Shown here in pieces: positions 16,252-24,640 of a stretch of DNA of 39,166 bases. Where the stretch lies: the NCBI GenBank assembly GCA_003136315.1, contig PLDW01000137.1, positions 1 to 39,166 of the forward strand, in the 5' to 3' direction. Every line of letters starts with the position of its first letter. The first letter of the stretch is position 1. This DNA comes from Gemmataceae bacterium. Lineage in GTDB: Bacteria > Planctomycetota > Planctomycetia > Gemmatales > Gemmataceae. The notes under the pieces were generated by a model. The model saw nothing but the letters and a program-made list of their open reading frames with translations, did no database searches and was not told where the DNA came from. A program made the position numbers and the translations under genes.

Positions 16252-16491
16252 TTAGTCCGAGTCCGCGAGGATCGCCAGTAGTCGATCCACCAGTTCGTCC
16301 GGTCCGGCGACGTCCACGACCCACGCATCGACAAACACCGATAGCTCCCCGTCCGGAAACTGAAACGGGTGTAACCCAACGCCGAGAGACTCGTCCTCGC
16401 CTTCCCACTCGCCGCCGAGTGTGTGGACCGCGGCCACCAGCCGGGCGATGGTGTCGTGGTCGTCGGATGCGCAGATGTCCACCCGCTTCAT
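16252..16491 (-). CDS. Small acidic protein downstream of guaA, unknown function
   Basis: A 79-residue acidic protein (KRVDICASDDHDTIARLVAAV, then GLHPFQFPDGELSVFVDAW, DELVDRLLAILAD). The beta-alpha-beta feel and the DGELSVFVDAWVVDVAGPDELV stretch suggest a small globular domain. No family is recognised. It begins 13 bp after the guaA stop on the same strand, so cotranscription is likely. Confidence 0.55.
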   Translation of the reverse strand: MKRVDICASDDHDTIARLVAAVHTLGGEWEGEDESLGVGLHPFQFPDGELSVFVDAWVVDVAGPDELVDRLLAILADSD

Positions 16492-16504
16492 ACGTGTCGT
16501 CCCG

Positions 16505-18100
16505 TCATTCCCACTCGATCGTCGCTGGTGGCTTACTGGAGATGTCGTACACCACGCGGTTCACGCCCTTGACCCGGTTGATGATCTCGGTTGCCACACG
16601 GGCGAGAAGGTCGTCCGGAAGGCGGGACCAGTCGGCAGTCATGAAGTCGTCGGTGGAGACCGACCGCAGGGCGACGGCGTTCTCGTACGTCCGAGCATCG
16701 CCCATCACCCCGACCGACTGGACCGGCAGGAGAACCGCAAACGCCTGCGAGGTTTTGCGATACCAGCCCGATTTGTGCAACTCGTCGATAAAGATCCGAT
16801 CGGCCTTCCGGAGGGTGACGAGTTTTTCCTCCGTAACCTCTCCGAGGCACCGAACGGCCAGTCCAGGACCGGGGAACGGGTGCCGCCAGATCACGTCCGG
16901 GGGAAGCCCGAGTTCGAGCCCGAGCTTGCGAACCTCGTCCTTGAACAGGTCTCGGAGTGGTTCAATCAACTCGAACCCGAGCTCGGCCGGTAGCCCCCCG
17001 ACATTATGGTGGAGCTTGATCGTGGCCGCCGGGCCATCCACCGAACCGCCGCTCTCGATCACGTCCGGGTAGAGTGTCCCCTGAGCCAGAAATCGAGCAT
17101 CTGGGATCGATTCGGCCTCTTTCTTGAAGACATCAATGAACGTGTGCCCGATCGCCCTCCGTTTCTCCTGCGGGTCAGTCAGTCCCTTCAGAGCGTGAAG
17201 GAAGCGATCCCGGGCATCGACCGCGCGCAAGTCGGCCTTGAACCAGTCACGGAAGGTGTGTTTGACCACCTCCGTCTCGCCTTCGCGCATGAGCCCGTTG
17301 TCGACGTAGATACAGGCCACCTGGGAACCGATCGCCTTGAGCAAAAGTGCGGCACAGACGCTCGAATCGACCCCCCCGGACAGCCCACAGATCACCCGCC
17401 CGGTCCCGACCCTGGCGCGAATCTCGGCGACTGTCTGTTCGATGAACGTCTGGATTTTCCACAATCCGTGACAGTCGCAGACATCGCGGAGGAAATTCGC
17501 CAGGATCTGCGCGCCGTGCGGGGTGTGGCTGACTTCCGGGTGGAACAGGAGTCCGAACACCGGTCGAGACCGGTGCTTGACAGCGGCCAGGGGGCAGGTA
17601 TCGGTCGCAGCAAGTGGGACGAACGCTCCCCCATCAATGCTCTGGACCTGATCCCCGTGGCTCATCCAGACAGTCGACTCAGTGGGATAACCGCGGAAGA
17701 TCGTGTTCGCGTCGGTCACGTTGAGCGTGGCCCGGCCGTACTCACGGGTATGCGATCCGCCGCCGACCGAACCGCCCAAAGCCTGGCAGGCGAGTTGCAT
17801 CCCGTAGCAGATCGCGAGGATCGGGATGCCGAGGTCGAACACCGTCGGATCACACTTCGGAGCCCCCGGTTCGTACACGCTGGCCGGTCCACCGGAGAAG
17901 ATGATCCCCTTGGGATTCAACTCCCGCACCCGATCGGCCGAGATATCGTGTCGAACCACCTGGCAGAAGACGTTCAACTCCCGCACCCGGCGGGCGATCA
18001 GTTGCCCGAACTGGGAGCCAAAGTCGAAGATGAGAACAAGTTCAGAGTCTGGGGGGGCAGTTGTCGGGGTCATTGGTTCACGATAGCGGTGATCAGACAT
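16505..18100 (-). CDS. guaA: GMP synthase (glutamine-hydrolysing)
   Basis: Converts XMP to GMP using ATP and glutamine, the last step of GMP synthesis. The 531-residue protein has a class I glutamine amidotransferase domain with nucleophile C98 (ICYGMQ) and H187/E189 (FHPEVSHT). The ATP-pyrophosphatase domain has the P-loop SGGVDSS at 241-247. The C-terminal dimerisation domain ends in the diagnostic [14 protein letters not shown]. The ATG at 18100 overlaps the upstream stop by 8 bp (ATGTCTGA), pointing to translational coupling. An internal ATG at codon 10 is a possible alternative start. Confidence 0.97.
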   Translation of the reverse strand: MSDHRYREPMTPTTAPPDSELVLIFDFGSQFGQLIARRVRELNVFCQVVRHDISADRVRELNPKGIIFSGGPASVYEPGAPKCDPTVFDLGIPILAICYGMQLACQALGGSVGGGSHTREYGRATLNVTDANTIFRGYPTESTVWMSHGDQVQSIDGGAFVPLAATDTCPLAAVKHRSRPVFGLLFHPEVSHTPHGAQILANFLRDVCDCHGLWKIQTFIEQTVAEIRARVGTGRVICGLSGGVDSSVCAALLLKAIGSQVACIYVDNGLMREGETEVVKHTFRDWFKADLRAVDARDRFLHALKGLTDPQEKRRAIGHTFIDVFKKEAESIPDARFLAQGTLYPDVIESGGSVDGPAATIKLHHNVGGLPAELGFELIEPLRDLFKDEVRKLGLELGLPPDVIWRHPFPGPGLAVRCLGEVTEEKLVTLRKADRIFIDELHKSGWYRKTSQAFAVLLPVQSVGVMGDARTYENAVALRSVSTDDFMTADWSRLPDDLLARVATEIINRVKGVNRVVYDISSKPPATIEWE

Positions 18101-18380
18101 AATTGGCGATCAGTTCTGTCAGCAGGGACTCATCCGCGGAGACAGAGCCACTGCTCCGAAATCGCTCGATTTCGATCGACCCATCGGCGAAGAATTCGAC
18201 CTCCCACCTCTCCCCGGGGATGGCCAGTTCGACCGCGACCGTCTCTTCGCGAAAGTGAGACAGGCGGTAGGAGATCTTGGCGTTGTCGAGGCGGTTGAGG
18301 AAGTCGAGCAATTTCTGGAACGACGTCGAATCGAGTCGTGGGGCGGGAGTCGAGGTTGGGAGCGATTGAGTCGTATTCAT
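18093..18380 (-). CDS. Small conserved-type hypothetical protein upstream of guaA
   Basis: A 95-residue protein with a Ser/Thr/Pro-rich N-terminus, then a compact alpha/beta region: [54 protein letters not shown] and a helical end ([12 protein letters not shown]). The [14 protein letters not shown] pattern is one I associate with a widespread uncharacterised bacterial family. Function unknown. Its stop overlaps the guaA start, so the two are probably translationally coupled. Confidence 0.65.
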   Translation of the reverse strand: MNTTQSLPTSTPAPRLDSTSFQKLLDFLNRLDNAKISYRLSHFREETVAVELAIPGERWEVEFFADGSIEIERFRSSGSVSADESLLTELIANYV

Positions 18381-18754
18381 TTGTTAAACCGCCTATCGCC
18401 GCCAATAGTCAATTCGGTGCCCAGGGCTTCCGCCCTGGGCTAGGGACGGCCGCCGCTTTGCGGCTCAAAACCCTGATCTCTTCGGCCGCAGGCTGCTTGT
18501 TCCCAGCCCCGGATGGGGCGTTCGTTCTAAGCCCTGGGCAGTCCTATGGCGGAGGGCAACTCCGAGCGAGCGGCGAGCCGTAAGGCCGCCGGTTGCAACT
18601 CCGAGCGAGCGGTAAGGTCTAGCACCGGCCGCTCGCCAAACACTAATCGGCACCGGCCGCCGGTTGCAACTCAAGGTCAAGCACCGGCGGGCTAACGCCG
18701 CGCCGCTCGCCAAACACTAATCGGGTATCCGTTCTCCTGCCCACCGCCTATGGG
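18381..18754. repeat. Nested direct and inverted repeat block between guaA operon and proC
   Basis: No gene was seen in 374 bases. A hairpin GCCCAGGGC-TTCC-GCCCTGGGC lies at 18419-18440, followed by a second Gly/Pro-type palindrome (GCCGCCGCTTTGCGGC). Direct repeats follow: an 18-bp repeat at 18556-18573 and 18595-18612 (GCAACTCCGAGCGAGCGG), an 18-bp repeat at 18584-18601 and 18655-18672 (GGCCGCCGGTTGCAACTC), and a perfect 23-bp repeat at 18628-18650 and 18702-18724. The last two recur with a 71-74 bp offset, so a unit of about 72 bp was duplicated. Confidence 0.8.
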
Positions 18755-19585
18755 TTATTGACCATTCCCCAACTCTTTCGCCCGCGCAGTCGCCGCCTCG
18801 ACGGCATCCATCAGCCCCGCCCGGAACCCGGCTCGTTCCAGGGCGTGGAGCCCGGCAATGGTGGTGCCACCGGGGCTTGCGACAGCGTCTTTGAGCGCGC
18901 CCGGGTGCTGGCCGGTTTCGAGGACCATTTTCGCTGCGCCGAGGACGGTCTGGGCAGCCAGCGCCTGGGCCACATCCCGGGGGAGCCCGACTCGCACACC
19001 ACCATCAGCCAGGGCCTCGATCAATACATACACGAACGCCGGGCCACTGCCGCTGAGCCCGGTGACCGCATCGAGCAGGTATTCCGGGACCGGGTATGCC
19101 TTCCCGACCGCCCCAAACAGCGTCCCGACCAGCGCCACATCGGCGAGTGTCGCGGCCCCGCCCGCTGCGTACCCCGTCGCGCTCGCACCCACCAGGCAGG
19201 GTGTGTTCGGCATCACCCGGATCAGCCGGGTGCCTGTCCCCAGGGCGTCGGCGAGGGTCGCCAGGGTGACCCCGGCAGCGATCGAAACGACGAGGTGTCG
19301 GGGGGCGAGGTGGGGACGAACCTCGGCCAGCACGCCGCCCAGTACCTGCGGCTTGACCGCCAACACAAGGACATCGGCCGCAGCCGCGACCTCGACATTG
19401 GTCGAAACCGTCTTCGCTCCGGTAAGTTGCTCGAATCGGGACCGGGCGACCGGGTACGGATCGGCGGCAAGGGTGCGGGCCGGGTCGAGGAGGCCAGTCC
19501 GAATCCATCCGGAGGCGAGGGCGGTGGCCATCTGCCCGGCACCGAGAAAACCGATTGCGTGGGAGGGGGCGGGCGCAGCCGTCAT
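18755..19585 (-). CDS. proC: Pyrroline-5-carboxylate reductase
   Basis: Reduces 1-pyrroline-5-carboxylate to proline with NAD(P)H, the final step of proline synthesis. The 276-residue form starts MTAAPAPSHAIGFLGAGQMA, with the Rossmann motif GFLGAGQMATAL. Also present are VLAVKPQ, RVMPNTPCLVG and the C-terminal signature GLSGSGPAFVYVLIEALADG followed by ALKDAVASPGGTT. All of this is classic ProC. The start at 19585 is chosen because GGAG lies five bases upstream and the family begins here. An in-frame start at 19690 would add 35 unrelated residues. Confidence 0.95.
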   Translation of the reverse strand: MTAAPAPSHAIGFLGAGQMATALASGWIRTGLLDPARTLAADPYPVARSRFEQLTGAKTVSTNVEVAAAADVLVLAVKPQVLGGVLAEVRPHLAPRHLVVSIAAGVTLATLADALGTGTRLIRVMPNTPCLVGASATGYAAGGAATLADVALVGTLFGAVGKAYPVPEYLLDAVTGLSGSGPAFVYVLIEALADGGVRVGLPRDVAQALAAQTVLGAAKMVLETGQHPGALKDAVASPGGTTIAGLHALERAGFRAGLMDAVEAATARAKELGNGQ

Positions 19586-19728
19586 ACGGGCTCCGCGAAA
19601 GTCGAAAGATGTATCATAGCACCCCAACCAAACGTCACCCAGGTTTGGGGATCGGTCGACTGCGAAAAGACAAAAAACTTGCCCTTGCACCCGGCACCCG
19701 AGCTGTTCATAATGCCGCGTCGCCTACT

Positions 19729-19812
19729 CGAACAGGGAGGTTCCGGGCGGCGCGGATAGGCACGAAGCCTGCCCGCTCCAGCGTCGCCCCACCCGAACAG
19801 GGAGGTTCCGGG
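19729..19812 (+). repeat. 19-bp direct repeat forming a duplicated leader before a small ORF
   Basis: CGAACAGGGAGGTTCCGGG occurs perfectly at 19729-19747 and 19794-19812, 65 bp apart start to start. The second copy supplies the GGAGG ribosome-binding site (19801-19805) nine bases before the ATG at 19815. The first copy is followed by no start codon at that spacing. Confidence 0.8.
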
Positions 19813-19814
19813 TC

Positions 19815-20030
19815 ATGATCGTGACCAATCCGTCCGCTTTCGTCCCCGAAGTCCCAACGATCGACGTCTCCGAGGCCCGCTGGGCGTCGGACGAACTCGC
19901 TGCGATCATCGTGAAGCTTGGTCAGGACTCACCAGTGAGCCTCGTGCTCCGTCAGGCTCGTCGGGAGCTTGCCAGCCTCGCCCAGAGCGCCAGTGCCGCG
20001 GTGGTCGGACCTTTCCGCATTGCCGCTTGA
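19815..20030 (+). CDS. Small hypothetical protein
   Basis: A 71-residue protein (MIVTNPSAFVPEVPTIDVSE...). It has a short extended N-terminus and a helical C-terminal half (ASDELAAIIVKLGQ, LVLRQARRELASLAQSAS). No family recognised. Translation is supported by a strong GGAGG nine bases before the start, which belongs to a duplicated leader. It is divergent from proC. Confidence 0.5.
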   Translation: MIVTNPSAFVPEVPTIDVSEARWASDELAAIIVKLGQDSPVSLVLRQARRELASLAQSASAAVVGPFRIAA

Positions 20031-20447
20031 AACGAGCCGATCGCCCGCAGCGGGCCAGCCGATCTGGCAGAAGAACCAGTCTAAAGAAGCCTTAACCTCT
20101 CCCCGAATGTCTGAGGAAGTCCGGCGACCGCGGCCGGGTTGAAATCGCCACCATCGATCCGAGTGTCTCGATCCGGCTCGGGTCGGTCGCTCAGAAGGAA
20201 ACCTCCCCACCGTAATGGGCAGCGGTTGGTCTGCGTTTTCGCCCCGAAGGGTCGGCGGATAATAGCCCAGGGTGCAGCCGGCTTTGCGGCGCAACCCTGG
20301 GACGCGGGGTGATTTCCACACCCCGCACACCTCACCATACGACCGCACCGCTACGGATTTGCACCAGTTACATCCCTTGCATCCTTCCCCCTCGTCGGCG
20401 AGAATCTCTTCTGGGGCCTTTCCGTGGCCTGATCGGGGGGTGAAAAC
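20031..20447. other. Intergenic region with two adjacent hairpins
   Basis: No gene was seen in 417 bases. Hairpin 1: CCCAGGGT at 20266-20273 pairs with ACCCTGGG at 20294-20301, with an inner GCCG/CGGC extension. Hairpin 2: GCGGGGTG at 20304-20311 pairs with CACCCCGC at 20319-20326. Hairpin 1 is similar in type to the one at 18419-18440, so both probably belong to a genome-wide palindromic repeat family. Confidence 0.6.
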
Positions 20448-21281
20448 GTGAGCGAGTCGAAATTGCCCACGAAGGAGGATATCGCCGAGTTGCCCCGGTG
20501 GGCAATGGTGGCGTTTGCCGCCAGGTGTGCCCGCCGTGTGCTGCCACTTTACAAGCACAGTTGGCCTGACGCATCAGAGAAGCACGTCAGGGATTTAACT
20601 CGGGCAGTTGAAATCGCGGAACAATTCGCTGCCGCTGCTACTACCAAATTCGACGCGTCCGCGGACAACGCTGCCGCAAACGCTGCTGCCGCCGCTGCCG
20701 ACGCAAACGGCTCTGCCCACGACAAAAGCCACGCTGCCGCCGGTGCCGCCACCCATGCTGCCAGCGCTGCCGACCATGCTATGGATGCTGCCAACGCCGC
20801 CGCTAATGTCACCTATGACCCAAACTCATACACGTTACTTTCCGACCGCTTCGACATTGACGTCCACGACTCCTATGTCGCCAATTCCGCTCACGCCGCC
20901 ACCGCCTACGCAGCCGCCACCCCGACGAACGACATGATTGCCCGGGACTTCCAGACGGTTCGCGAGCGTGCTCGATCCGAGAACTGGACTGCCACCACCC
21001 CCGTACCCCCCAATGTCTTCGGCCCACTCTGGCCTGACGGACCGCCGGTCTGGTGGCTGGAGGAGACTGGCAGCGACCTTCCCTCCGAGGGAGCATTCGA
21101 CCCGGTCAGCCCCCCAGCGTTTGTGATCGCCTGGGATCCGGCGGTCGTCACCCCGGCTCAGTACGCCCGGGTGGTGGCCGCTCTGAACAAGGTTGTCCGG
21201 GTCAACGGCGGCGAAGGATTGAAACGACTCGAAGGAAAACCGTTCGCAGCCACCGTCCCTGCGGAGGTGCCCGTCCCATGA
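20448..21281 (+). CDS. Ala-rich protein, first gene of a two-gene operon of unknown function
   Basis: A 277-residue protein. The N-terminal helical motif is LPRWAMVAFAARCARRVLPL followed by WPDASEKHVRDLTRAVEIAE. The middle (~65-165) is very Ala/Asp/His-rich (ADNAAANAAAAAADANG, AHAATAYAAATP), likely long helices. It is followed by a FGPLWPDGPP hinge and a C-terminal alpha/beta unit (FVIAWDPAVVTPAQYARVVA, then ALNKVVRVNGGEGLKRLEG). I recall the N-terminal and C-terminal patterns from uncharacterised proteins of complex bacteria, some linked to conflict systems. This is memory, not a search result. The GTG start at 20448 fits the reading; the ATGA overlap with the next gene (21278-21281) shows coupling. 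Function unknown. Confidence 0.65.
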   Translation: MSESKLPTKEDIAELPRWAMVAFAARCARRVLPLYKHSWPDASEKHVRDLTRAVEIAEQFAAAATTKFDASADNAAANAAAAAADANGSAHDKSHAAAGAATHAASAADHAMDAANAAANVTYDPNSYTLLSDRFDIDVHDSYVANSAHAATAYAAATPTNDMIARDFQTVRERARSENWTATTPVPPNVFGPLWPDGPPVWWLEETGSDLPSEGAFDPVSPPAFVIAWDPAVVTPAQYARVVAALNKVVRVNGGEGLKRLEGKPFAATVPAEVPVP

Positions 21282-22249
21282 GTGCCACCCCCGCAGACAA
21301 CGATCGGCCGAAGAAGACGGGCATCCAGGTCGACCTCTATGGGATCAAAGTGGAGGGCATCACCCCGCGGCCGGGGAAAGAGCCCGCCCCCGAGTCCTGG
21401 CGGGAGGTCGCTCGGGGGGCCAACCTCGACCTAATGCGGTTCTGCGCCCAGACCGTCAAACTTCTGGCCGACATTCCCACGGCCGTCGGGGCCATCGTCC
21501 GGGGCATCGGGCAACTGCCGGGTGCGATCAGCCGCCGTGTCGGGAGGGCACACGACAAGGCCGATCGGGCGCTGGCGGGGGCAACACCCGAGCCGGGCGC
21601 GATTGCCGTCGCTGTAGCGGAAGCCGACTCGCCGCCGACGCCTAAAGAGGGGCTGGCCGAGCTTGAAGACTCGCTGAATGAGTTAATAGCCCAGGGGGTG
21701 CAAGCGATCCTCACGCGGCTCCCGACCGGGCAGTGGGCGGTGCTGCTGGGTACAGAAGAACTCCAACCACACCTCAAGGTCGCAGCCGTGAAAGCGGTGG
21801 GGGGAGAGGTTCTTTCCCTGGCACCCCCCGCACCACCGCTACCATTGGCCTTTGAAGTGATCCCGGTGAATGCACCGGCCAAACAAGGCGGCGGGCCATC
21901 ACCCGGTATCACACTTGGGGTCCGCCCCCATCTGACCGCATCCGCAGTGAATCCGGCAGCCGGTATCATACTTGAATCTGGTAGCACAGTTGAGATCCGT
22001 CCCTATCTGACCGCATCCTCAGCGATGCCGTTGTCGGAGGTCGGACTTCCCCCGGCCGTCGTGAAAAAGCTCGGTGAGGCGGGCTACCAGAAGCTGGGGC
22101 AAGTCCACGCGGCCGGCCCGGCGAATGTCGCCGCAATCGTCGGGATCGGCCCGAAGTCATTCCGGGCGATCGAAGCAGCGCTCGCCCGTCATGACCTGGA
22201 ATGGCCAGCGGGGGTTGCCCCGTCGACTGCTGCCAGTCTCACGTCCTGA
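21278..22249 (+). CDS. Protein with RpoA-CTD/helix-hairpin-helix-like C-terminus, second gene of the operon
   Basis: A 323-residue protein starting MSATPADNDRPKKTGIQVD, with its ATG inside the upstream stop (ATGA). Segments: a helical N-terminal part (LDLMRFCAQTVKLLADIPTA, IGQLPGAISRRVG), a short alpha/beta stretch (LNELIAQGVQAILTRLPTGQ), a Pro-rich linker with an internal duplication (IRPYLTAS/VRPHLTAS), and a C-terminal ~60 residues (LSEVGLPPAVVKKLGEAGYQ, then VAAIVGIGPKSFRAIEAALA). The last part has the two-turn pattern of the RNA polymerase alpha C-terminal domain and other helix-hairpin-helix folds, which bind DNA or protein. It must act with the Ala-rich partner, but the role is unknown. 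Confidence 0.65.
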   Translation: MSATPADNDRPKKTGIQVDLYGIKVEGITPRPGKEPAPESWREVARGANLDLMRFCAQTVKLLADIPTAVGAIVRGIGQLPGAISRRVGRAHDKADRALAGATPEPGAIAVAVAEADSPPTPKEGLAELEDSLNELIAQGVQAILTRLPTGQWAVLLGTEELQPHLKVAAVKAVGGEVLSLAPPAPPLPLAFEVIPVNAPAKQGGGPSPGITLGVRPHLTASAVNPAAGIILESGSTVEIRPYLTASSAMPLSEVGLPPAVVKKLGEAGYQKLGQVHAAGPANVAAIVGIGPKSFRAIEAALARHDLEWPAGVAPSTAASLTS

Positions 22250-22554
22250 ATGGCGACACGCGGAGCGGGTGATCTCTCCCGTGCGTCTGAACCCCGAGAA
22301 CATCGCTCACATTTCACTAGTGGAGACGATGAGGCCGGTTGTCTGTACCTCAAAGAGGTTTCATAACAAAGCCCACGGTCTCGCTTCGTGTTCAGTGCAG
22401 GGACATGGGTGACACTGCACGCGGTTACACTATACTCGCTCTTGGGAGCCGATCGAGCGGGACAAGGGTACAACGTCCTCTGTTTAAGAGTGTCGGCGGG
22501 CGACCGCGGGCGCCCCTTCTGAAGTATCCCCGGCCCGACCGGCCAGGACTATCC
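22250..22554. other. Intergenic region, no gene seen
   Basis: About 305 bases of lower GC than the flanks (for example TTTCATAACAAAGCCC and GGTTACACTATACTCGC). I see no repeat from the other families here. It probably holds the promoter of the monooxygenase-like gene. Confidence 0.5.
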
Positions 22555-22863
22555 ATGATCCACGTTATCGCCACCATTCAGCTCGCTCCCGGCACCCGGG
22601 AGGCATTCCTCGACGAGTTCCTCCGACTCACCCCGCTTGTTCGGGCCGAGTCTGGGTGCATCGAATACGGCGCGACGGTCGATGAGCCGACCTCCCACCA
22701 TGCCCAGGAACTCGTCGGGGAGAATGCGGTCGTGGTGGTCGAGAAGTGGGCCGATGTCAGCGCCTTGACAGCCCACCTGCAAGCCCCCCACATGGCCGAC
22801 TACAGGGTGCGTGTGAAGAATTTCATCCAGGGTGTAAAGCTCCGTGTCCTGCGTCCCGTTTGA
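22555..22863 (+). CDS. Antibiotic biosynthesis monooxygenase (ABM) domain protein
   Basis: A 102-residue ferredoxin-like fold protein of the ABM/YgiN type: MIHVIATIQLAPGTREAF, LRLTPLVRAESGCIEYG, VVVEKWADVSALTAHLQAPH, and a terminal strand. The ESGC..Y and EKW...AL..H pattern is typical of quinol monooxygenase YgiN and related small cofactor-free oxygenases or heme-handling proteins. The substrate is unknown. The ATG at 22555 gives the normal domain length; upstream in-frame codons do not look native. Confidence 0.88.
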   Translation: MIHVIATIQLAPGTREAFLDEFLRLTPLVRAESGCIEYGATVDEPTSHHAQELVGENAVVVVEKWADVSALTAHLQAPHMADYRVRVKNFIQGVKLRVLRPV

Positions 22864-23039
22864 TCGACGAAGCGGGCTGACTCCAAACGTCCCGAGATTC
22901 CCACACTCCCCAAACCGGTCGGATTTGACGCCCGACCCGTTTCCCGGTAAACCTACCCCCGTTACCGGGGTCAGCCTGGCTCAATGACGAACCTGGAGGG
23001 AACCCCGGACTCGCCATCATCGCATGTTGCGGGGTCGGG

Positions 23040-24053
23040 ATGTCCACACTGCTCATCACCGGTGGGTGCGGGTTTATCGGCTCGAACTTTATCCGCCACC
23101 TCCTCCACTCCGACCCCTCTGTCAGCGTCATCAATTTCGACAGCCTGACCTACGCCGGGAACCTGGCAAACCTCACCGACGTGTCCAGCCATCCGTTGTA
23201 CACGTTCGTGAAGGGGGACATCACCAATCGCGAACAGGTCCGCGCAGCGATGGGCCGGGGCGTGACGGATGTCATCCACTTTGCTGCGGAGAGTCACGTC
23301 GACCGGAGCATTCAGGACTCCGGCCCATTTGTCCGAACGAACGTGATTGGCACCCAGATTCTGCTGGATGCGGCCCGCGAGTTCGGGGTGAAAAAGTATG
23401 TCCAGGTGTCGACCGACGAGGTGTACGGGAGCCTCGGCGCAGACGGGTTCTTTACCGAGGAGACGCCCCTCCACCCGAATAGTCCGTACTCCGCGAGCAA
23501 GGCCGGGGCGGATCTACTCGTCCAGGCCTACCAGCACACATTCGACCTGCCAGCGGTTATCACACGATGCTCGAACAACTACGGTCCGTATCAGTTCCCG
23601 GAGAAACTCATCCCGCTGTTCGTGACCAACCTCCTGCGCGACGAACCCGTTCCCGTGTATGGCGATGGGCAGCAGGTCCGGGACTGGATCCACGTCCTCG
23701 ACCACTGTACCGGGGTTGAGGCAGCCTGGCGGCAAGGGAAGCCCGGAGAGGTTTACAACTTCGGTGGGCGATGCGAGAAGACGAACCTTGACCTGACGCA
23801 CTTGCTCCTCGATTTACTCGGCAAGCCACAGACGCTGATCCGGTACGTGAAGGATCGCCCCGGGCATGATCGCCGCTACGCGATCGACTGTACGAAGGCC
23901 GAACGGGAACTTGGCTGGTCGCCGGCATGGACGTTCGACCGCGGCATCCGGGACACGATCCACTGGTACCAGGAGAACGAAGCCTGGGTGACCGGAATCA
24001 AGAATAAAGACTACCTGAGTTACTACGAGTCGCAATACGGACACTTTTCGTGA
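23040..24053 (+). CDS. rfbB: dTDP-glucose 4,6-dehydratase
   Basis: Converts dTDP-glucose to dTDP-4-keto-6-deoxyglucose for deoxysugar (for example rhamnose) synthesis. The 337-residue extended-SDR enzyme has NAD-binding TGGCGFIGSN (7-16), the family-specific STDEVYG (T125, D126, E127 in the active site) and Y150/K154 of PYSASKAGAD. RCSNNYGPYQFPEKLIPL and VYGDGQQVRDWIHV are diagnostic for RmlB/RfbB. No rmlA, C or D gene is nearby, so it stands alone. The ATG at 23040 is followed immediately by the Rossmann strand, as expected. Confidence 0.95.
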   Translation: MSTLLITGGCGFIGSNFIRHLLHSDPSVSVINFDSLTYAGNLANLTDVSSHPLYTFVKGDITNREQVRAAMGRGVTDVIHFAAESHVDRSIQDSGPFVRTNVIGTQILLDAAREFGVKKYVQVSTDEVYGSLGADGFFTEETPLHPNSPYSASKAGADLLVQAYQHTFDLPAVITRCSNNYGPYQFPEKLIPLFVTNLLRDEPVPVYGDGQQVRDWIHVLDHCTGVEAAWRQGKPGEVYNFGGRCEKTNLDLTHLLLDLLGKPQTLIRYVKDRPGHDRRYAIDCTKAERELGWSPAWTFDRGIRDTIHWYQENEAWVTGIKNKDYLSYYESQYGHFS

Positions 24054-24396
24054 GAGAACCGAGGGCGTTGCCCGGGTTCCCTTTGCCAGCACGAAAAGCG
24101 AGCCTTCTCGTTCGGGGCGACACCATCTCCCTCGTTCCTACGCACTGCGGGCGAACAAGGGAAGAAGCTGATTCACCACAGAGTCATAGACTCGGGTTTC
24201 GGGTTGATTTTGCCTTGTTTTCCAAGGGGAGCGCGAAATCCAGGAGTCTCCGGGAGGCACAACCGAGGCTCCCAACGGGTGCTGAATCGAGCACACCCCT
24301 GGATTTCGAGGCGTTTCACTCCTCAACTAAGTCCGAAACGCGAGACAGAGGACACAGCGCGGCAGAGCCGCAATGGAATAGGAGATGGAGTATGGA

Positions 24397-24456
24397 CACA
24401 AGCCTGAAGCGCCAGCGAAGGAAAAAGCTGTCCTTCGCTGGCGCTTCAGGCTTGTG
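24397..24456. repeat. Perfect 26-bp inverted repeat, REP-like
   Basis: The left arm (24397-24422, beginning CACAAGCCTGAAGCGCCAGC) and the right arm (24431-24456) are exact reverse complements with an 8-nt loop (AAAAGCTG). The core word AAGCGCCAGCGAAGG resembles short palindromic repeats I recall from several planctomycete genomes. There is no transposase nearby, so a non-autonomous repeat is likely. Confidence 0.9.
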
Positions 24457-24570
24457 GAAACTTGCCTGCCGAGGGATTAGCCGAAATCCTTGCAAACGCC
24501 GAGGTGAGTCGACGAAAATTTGCGCAGCTCGCAAAGAAATCGAGGGGTTGCTATACAGAGAAGATCAGAG

Positions 24571-24612
24571 CCTAACCCCCCAACCCCTTCCCTACCAGGA
24601 AAGGGGGAGCCA
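24571..24612 (+). repeat. Interspersed repeat, copy 3 (partial)
   Basis: CCTAACCCCCCAACCCCTTCC, then a hairpin arm CAGGAAAGGGGGAGCC. It matches the start of copies 1 and 2 but lacks the terminal GGACCAGCGGA motif, so it is a partial member. Confidence 0.65.
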
Positions 24613-24640
24613 ATCCCACGGGGGTGCTCTCCGCACGTCC

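Larger units (their letters stand above)
24054..24640. other. Repeat-bearing intergenic region after rfbB
   Basis: No gene was seen in 587 bases. It contains the perfect 26-bp hairpin at 24397-24456, repeat copy 3 at about 24571-24612, and a stretch rich in CACAGAG/ACAGAGGACACAG-like words around 24174-24360, a type of low-complexity spacer seen in planctomycete genomes. Confidence 0.6.

Noticed and set aside
17006-18298. Plus-strand 430-codon open frame opposite guaA
   Set aside because: Antisense shadow of guaA; no domain is recognisable.
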